Source of the DNA: an uncultured Eubacteriales bacterium | GTDB taxonomy: Bacteria > Bacillota > Clostridia > Oscillospirales > Butyricicoccaceae | Direction of reading: 5' to 3' | Length of the DNA stretch: 16,407 nt | NCBI GenBank assembly: GCA_910585875.1 | Contig: CAJUIK010000030.1 | Location: forward strand, 3,653-20,059 | Shown here: piece after piece, positions 13,610-16,407 of the stretch | How the letters are laid out: every line of letters starts with the position of its first letter | How positions within the stretch are numbered: position 1 is the stretch's first letter | Translations under genes and position numbers: made by a program | Notes under the pieces: model-generated | Seen by the model: the letters and a program-made list of their open reading frames with translations, nothing else | Told to the model about the DNA's origin: nothing | Databases searched by the model: none

Positions 13610-14974
13610 CTATCTTCCCGCTATGATGGATTTATTTTTCCACCGGCCCGAGAGATAGTAGGCGCCGGAAATCAAAATACCGGCTAGCCAGCCTATGACA
13701 TAGCAATAGAACAGATTGTCCCGGCCGAAGCGGTCCGCCAGGAAATAGGCCACTGGAATACGGGCGGCCCACAGGGAAACCAGGCTGGAAATCATGGGGA
13801 TCACCGTCTCGCCGGCGCCCCTCATCACCGCGTTTAGGATGAACATGATAGAAAACACGGCGTAAAACGGCATAATCCGGTCCAGATAGGCGCAGCCTGC
13901 GGCGATGACCGCCGGGTCCTGGGTAAACAGGCGCATACAGAAGGGCCCCAGGGGCACAAACAGAATAGCCACCGCCACATTGACCGCCACCGACATGGCC
14001 AGGGCGGAGCGCAGCCCCTTGTTGACCCGCTCCATTTTGCCCGCGCCGATATTTTGGCCCACATAGGTGGTGACGGCGATGCCAAAGCTCTGCACCGGCA
14101 TAAATCCAAAGGTATCCAGCTTGTTGGCGGCCTGGAACCCGGCGATAAAGGCGGTGTCATAGCGGTTGATCAGCGTCTGGAGCACCATGACGCCGATGGA
14201 AAACAGGGCCTGCTGGATGCCCGAAGGCACGCCCAGCTTGAGCGCCCGCAGGAAAAGGCCCTTGTCAAAATTCCATTGGAAGGGCCGGACGGCCAGCTCT
14301 GGATAATGCTTGTTGATATAGAAAATACCAAAAATCCAGGAGCTGAACTGGGCGATAATGGTGGCCAGCGCCACCCCGGCCACGCCCCAGCCGAAGACGG
14401 CCACAAACAAAAGGTCCAGCACAATATTGATGACGCAGGCGATAGCCAAAAACAGCAGCGGGGTCTTGCTGTTGCCCAAGCCCTGCAAGATGCCGGAATT
14501 CACATTGTAGCCCATATTGCCGACGACGCCGGCGAACACCACCATCACATAAACCCGGGCCATGTCGTAGGCGTCGGCGGGCACGTTCATCAGCCGCAGC
14601 AGGGGCCCGGCCAACAGCACTCCCGCCGCCGTCAGCGGGACGGCGCCCGCCAACATGGCGTTGTAAATCGTCCCGATGGTTTTGCGCAGGTTTTCCTTGT
14701 CCCCGGCGCCGTAAAACTGGGAAATCATGACGGTCGCGCCGGCGCCCAGCCCCATGAACAGGGACACCAGCATAAAAATAACCGGGAACCCGGTGCCCAC
14801 GGCGGCCAGGGCTGCGTCGCCCACAAAATTGCCCACCACGATGCTGTCCACCATGTTGTAAAGCTGCTGGAGCACATTGCCCGCCAGCAGCGGCAGGGCG
14901 AACAGGCAAATCAGTTTGGCCGGGTTGCCCGTCGTCATGTCGGTGGTAGCCTTCTTGCTCTTTGTCTCGCTCAT
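13610..14974 (-). CDS. MATE family multidrug/toxin efflux transporter
   Basis: A 454-residue integral membrane protein with about 12 hydrophobic helices in two similar halves, the usual size for MATE antiporters. They export cationic or other small compounds using H+ or Na+ gradients. Family marks are PLLAGNVLQQLYNMVDSIVVG in the first helix, VGTGFPVIFM and GLGAGATVMISQFYGAGD in the N-half, and AANKLDTFGFMPVQSFGIA with YVGQNIGAGK in the C-half. The substrate cannot be read from sequence. The ATG at 14974 is 13 bases from GGAGG, a long gap, but no better start exists nearby. Promoter at 15052-15080; the gene diverges from the radical SAM gene and is transcribed alone. Confidence 0.93.
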   Translation of the reverse strand: MSETKSKKATTDMTTGNPAKLICLFALPLLAGNVLQQLYNMVDSIVVGNFVGDAALAAVGTGFPVIFMLVSLFMGLGAGATVMISQFYGAGDKENLRKTIGTIYNAMLAGAVPLTAAGVLLAGPLLRLMNVPADAYDMARVYVMVVFAGVVGNMGYNVNSGILQGLGNSKTPLLFLAIACVINIVLDLLFVAVFGWGVAGVALATIIAQFSSWIFGIFYINKHYPELAVRPFQWNFDKGLFLRALKLGVPSGIQQALFSIGVMVLQTLINRYDTAFIAGFQAANKLDTFGFMPVQSFGIAVTTYVGQNIGAGKMERVNKGLRSALAMSVAVNVAVAILFVPLGPFCMRLFTQDPAVIAAGCAYLDRIMPFYAVFSIMFILNAVMRGAGETVIPMISSLVSLWAARIPVAYFLADRFGRDNLFYCYVIGWLAGILISGAYYLSGRWKNKSIIAGR

Positions 14975-15051
14975 CTCGATTGTCTTACCTCCTTTGCAAT
15001 CCGTCCGCGGCTGAATCAGCGACGCGGCTCTCTATTTAAGCGTTAAATTTT

Positions 15052-15080
15052 ATGATACCAAACTTTTCTCGTTTTTGCAA
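15052..15080 (-). promoter_or_regulatory. Probable MATE gene promoter
   Basis: On the minus strand: TTGCAA (15075-15080), 17-base spacer, TATCAT (15052-15057) preceded by TGG, an extended -10. The leader is about 70 bases. The -35 and spacing are the same as for purB. Confidence 0.65.
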
Positions 15081-15148
15081 CGCCTGTTTTTTCACCCAGC
15101 CAAAGGGCTGGTATCCCAAACAATACTATCTATCAAAAATGACAGTAC

Positions 15149-15177
15149 TTGTGTTTTATTCTCCGGCGGTTTATCAT
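15149..15177 (+). promoter_or_regulatory. Tentative radical SAM gene promoter
   Basis: TTGTGT (15149-15154), 17-base spacer, TATCAT (15172-15177), 45 bases upstream of the start codon. The -35 is weak (three of six). The rest of the 247-bp divergent intergenic region contains a small AGCC/GGCT hairpin near 15100 and nothing else I can name. Confidence 0.4.
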
Positions 15178-15221
15178 CGTTTCATCTTCAACGCCGCGAT
15201 TTTCAGAAAGGAGCGTTTTTT

Positions 15222-16157
15222 ATGCACTTCACCGGAACCATCTGGCGGCCGCCCTACGAGGCCGGCTCTCTGCTGCTCCAGGTCGCCGCCGGATGCACTC
15301 ACCACAGCTGCAAATTCTGCACATTGTACCATGACCTGCCCTTTTCCTTCCGCCTCTCCCCCATGGAGGAGATCGAGGCCGACCTGCGGGAGGCCCAAAT
15401 GGGGCTTTGCGACCCTATGGCCCAGCTGTCCCTGCGGCTTCAGGGCATTCCCCGGCCGGCCCAGCTCCGCCGGGTCTTTCTCACCGGCGCAAACCCCTTC
15501 GCCTTGTCTTATGACAAGCTGGAAGCAATCGCCGGGCTGATTCGCCAATATCTCCCTTCCTGCCAAACCATCGGCTGTTTTGCCCGGGTGACGGACATCG
15601 CCGCCAAAACCGGCGAGCAGCTTCGGCGGCTGGCCCGGTTGGGCTTTGACGGCCTTTCCATCGGCGCCGAAACCGGGGACCCTCAGGCTCTGGATTTCAT
15701 GGACAAGGGCTACGGCGCCCAGGACGTGGCCGACCAAGCCCGCCGGCTGGACCAAGCTAAAATCGGCTATCATTTCACCTATCTGGCGGGTATTTCCGGC
15801 GCGGGCCGGGGCCGGGAGGGGGCGCTGGCCTCCGCCGAGATTTTTAACCAGACCAACCCGGGCATCCTCGTCTGCTCCATGCTCACCGTCTTCCCCGAAT
15901 CCCGGCTTTACCAGGAGATTCAGCAGGGCCGCTGGCAGGAGGCGGGGGAAATCGAGAAGCTCCAGGAAATCAAAACCCTGATAGCGGCCCTGAACATCCC
16001 CGTTCATTTCGCCACCCTGGGCGCCTCCAACGCCATTTTTGTGGAGGGGGATTTGCCCCAAGACCGGGCGGCCATGCTGGCCCAGCTGGACCAAGCCTCC
16101 CGCCCGGAAAACGAAGCCCCGCTGCGAGAATACCGCCAAAACCTCAAACACCTATAG
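15222..16157 (+). CDS. Radical SAM protein with CX4CX2C cluster motif
   Basis: A 311-residue radical SAM enzyme of unknown substrate. The cluster site reads GCTHHSCKFC: C25, C30 and C33, spaced CX4CX2C instead of the common CX3CX2C. I have seen this spacing in uncharacterised radical SAM proteins beginning with a similar W-RPP-E segment. Further radical SAM features are FLTGANPF (beta-2 region, around 88-95), CFARVTDI and LSIGAETGDP, the last being part of the SAM-binding barrel. No B12, SPASM or other extra domain is present, and the C-terminus is a short helical tail. The ATG at 15222 has AAAGGAG eight bases upstream; the open frame continues 49 codons higher but reads through the promoter region. 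It is transcribed alone, divergent from the MATE gene. The stop codon's last base is the first base of the 3' repeat. Confidence 0.9.
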   Translation: MHFTGTIWRPPYEAGSLLLQVAAGCTHHSCKFCTLYHDLPFSFRLSPMEEIEADLREAQMGLCDPMAQLSLRLQGIPRPAQLRRVFLTGANPFALSYDKLEAIAGLIRQYLPSCQTIGCFARVTDIAAKTGEQLRRLARLGFDGLSIGAETGDPQALDFMDKGYGAQDVADQARRLDQAKIGYHFTYLAGISGAGRGREGALASAEIFNQTNPGILVCSMLTVFPESRLYQEIQQGRWQEAGEIEKLQEIKTLIAALNIPVHFATLGASNAIFVEGDLPQDRAAMLAQLDQASRPENEAPLREYRQNLKHL

Positions 16158-16357
16158 TCGCGGCGGCGCGACGGCCGTACTCCGTATCAGCTCTACGTCT
16201 TATGTGCCTAACTGCCCGCAGCCGCAGCCCGGCTCCATCTTCCCCTTGCCCCCCAACCGGTCGCGGCGGCGCGACAGGCATACTCCGTATTACCTCAGCG
16301 CTCCACGCCCCTCGCTGCCCGCAGCCGCAGCCCCGTCCTCCCCTTGGCCCCCAACCG
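16157..16357. repeat. Two imperfect copies (103 and 98 bp) of a GC-rich intergenic repeat
   Basis: Each copy starts with GTCGCGGCGGCGCGAC (16157-16172 and 16260-16275), a perfect GTCGCG/CGCGAC hairpin with a GCGG loop. Then come conserved TACTCCGTAT, a variable segment, TGCCCGCAGCCGCAGCCC and a C-rich end with CCCCCAACCG. There is no convincing ORF. The head of the first copy touches the radical SAM stop codon. It looks like a REP- or MITE-like dispersed element; transcript-end protection is one possible role. Confidence 0.8.
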
Positions 16358-16387
16358 AACCCCGCCGGGAGGCCGGGGGAAGGTCGG

Positions 16388-16407
16388 GAAGGGGGCCGGC
16401 CCCCTTC
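16388..16407. repeat. Perfect 20-bp palindrome at the window end
   Basis: The final 20 bases, GAAGGGGG-CCGG-CCCCCTTC, are exactly self-complementary and may continue past the edge. They follow G-rich sequence (16370-16387). This could be a hairpin of a further repeat element or of a terminator. Confidence 0.7.

Noticed and set aside
14054..15046. Plus-strand open frame opposite the MATE gene
   Set aside because: His/Gln/Gly-rich antisense product; the sense strand has a full transporter with promoter and terminator.
15174..16151. Minus-strand open frame opposite the radical SAM gene
   Set aside because: Antisense shadow of a gene with a clear cluster motif and ribosome site.
16157..16357. 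Possible CRISPR array or insertion-sequence end
   Set aside because: Only two copies, with similarity along nearly their whole length, so no repeat-spacer pattern; no transposase frame nearby. Kept as an intergenic repeat.

Overview
The window looks like chromosome from a moderately GC-rich, gut-type Clostridia (Oscillospiraceae-like) bacterium. The reasons are strong AGGAGG ribosome sites, a Clostridia-style adenylosuccinate lyase, a surface protein with RCC1 repeats and SLH anchors, a stand-alone SufC/short-SufB pair (the SUF-like minimal system, SMS), a CsoR-controlled metal pump with a His-rich tail, and GC-rich codon third positions in the core genes. This placement is inference from gene families; there is no rRNA to settle it.

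Layout from left to right. Minus strand: an unrecognised gene running off the left edge (1-419, with a doubtful N-terminus), an alkaline-phosphatase-superfamily protein (487-1296) and purB (1358-2794), the last two separated by a hairpin. Then a more AT-rich plus-strand block: a 377-bp regulatory-looking intergenic region (repeated GTTC boxes, promoter, palindrome at the likely transcription start, a hairpin and a possible mini-ORF), a DUF4855-like protein without signal peptide (3172-4194), and a large secreted RCC1-repeat/SLH protein (4295-7030). These two plus-strand genes each have their own promoter and terminator.

Minus strand again from 12.4 kb down to 7.1 kb: csoR-type repressor (12088-12348) and a Zn/Cd/Pb-type P1B ATPase (9407-12046), under a clear promoter with a G/C-run operator. 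Next comes a separate three-gene unit of sufC-like ATPase (8462-9199), short sufB-like scaffold (7545-8465) and a Cys-rich DUF3795-like protein (7084-7539), ending at a bidirectional terminator shared with the RCC1 gene. Further right, on the minus strand, are a secreted GH25-LysM muramidase (12612-13460) and a MATE transporter (13610-14974). A divergent plus-strand radical SAM protein (15222-16157) follows. The last 250 bp hold two copies of a roughly 100-bp GC-rich intergenic repeat, with a perfect palindrome at the window end.

How the genes work together: csoR plus the ATPase form a self-regulated metal-efflux operon; sufC, sufB and the Cys-rich protein form a probable Fe-S assembly unit; the RCC1-SLH protein and the GH25-LysM protein are cell-surface products. 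The least explained parts are the DUF4855-like gene with its elaborate leader, the Cys-rich partner of the minimal SUF pair, the recently duplicated metal-binding modules of the ATPase, and the 3' repeat. I see no complete new defence or mobile system.
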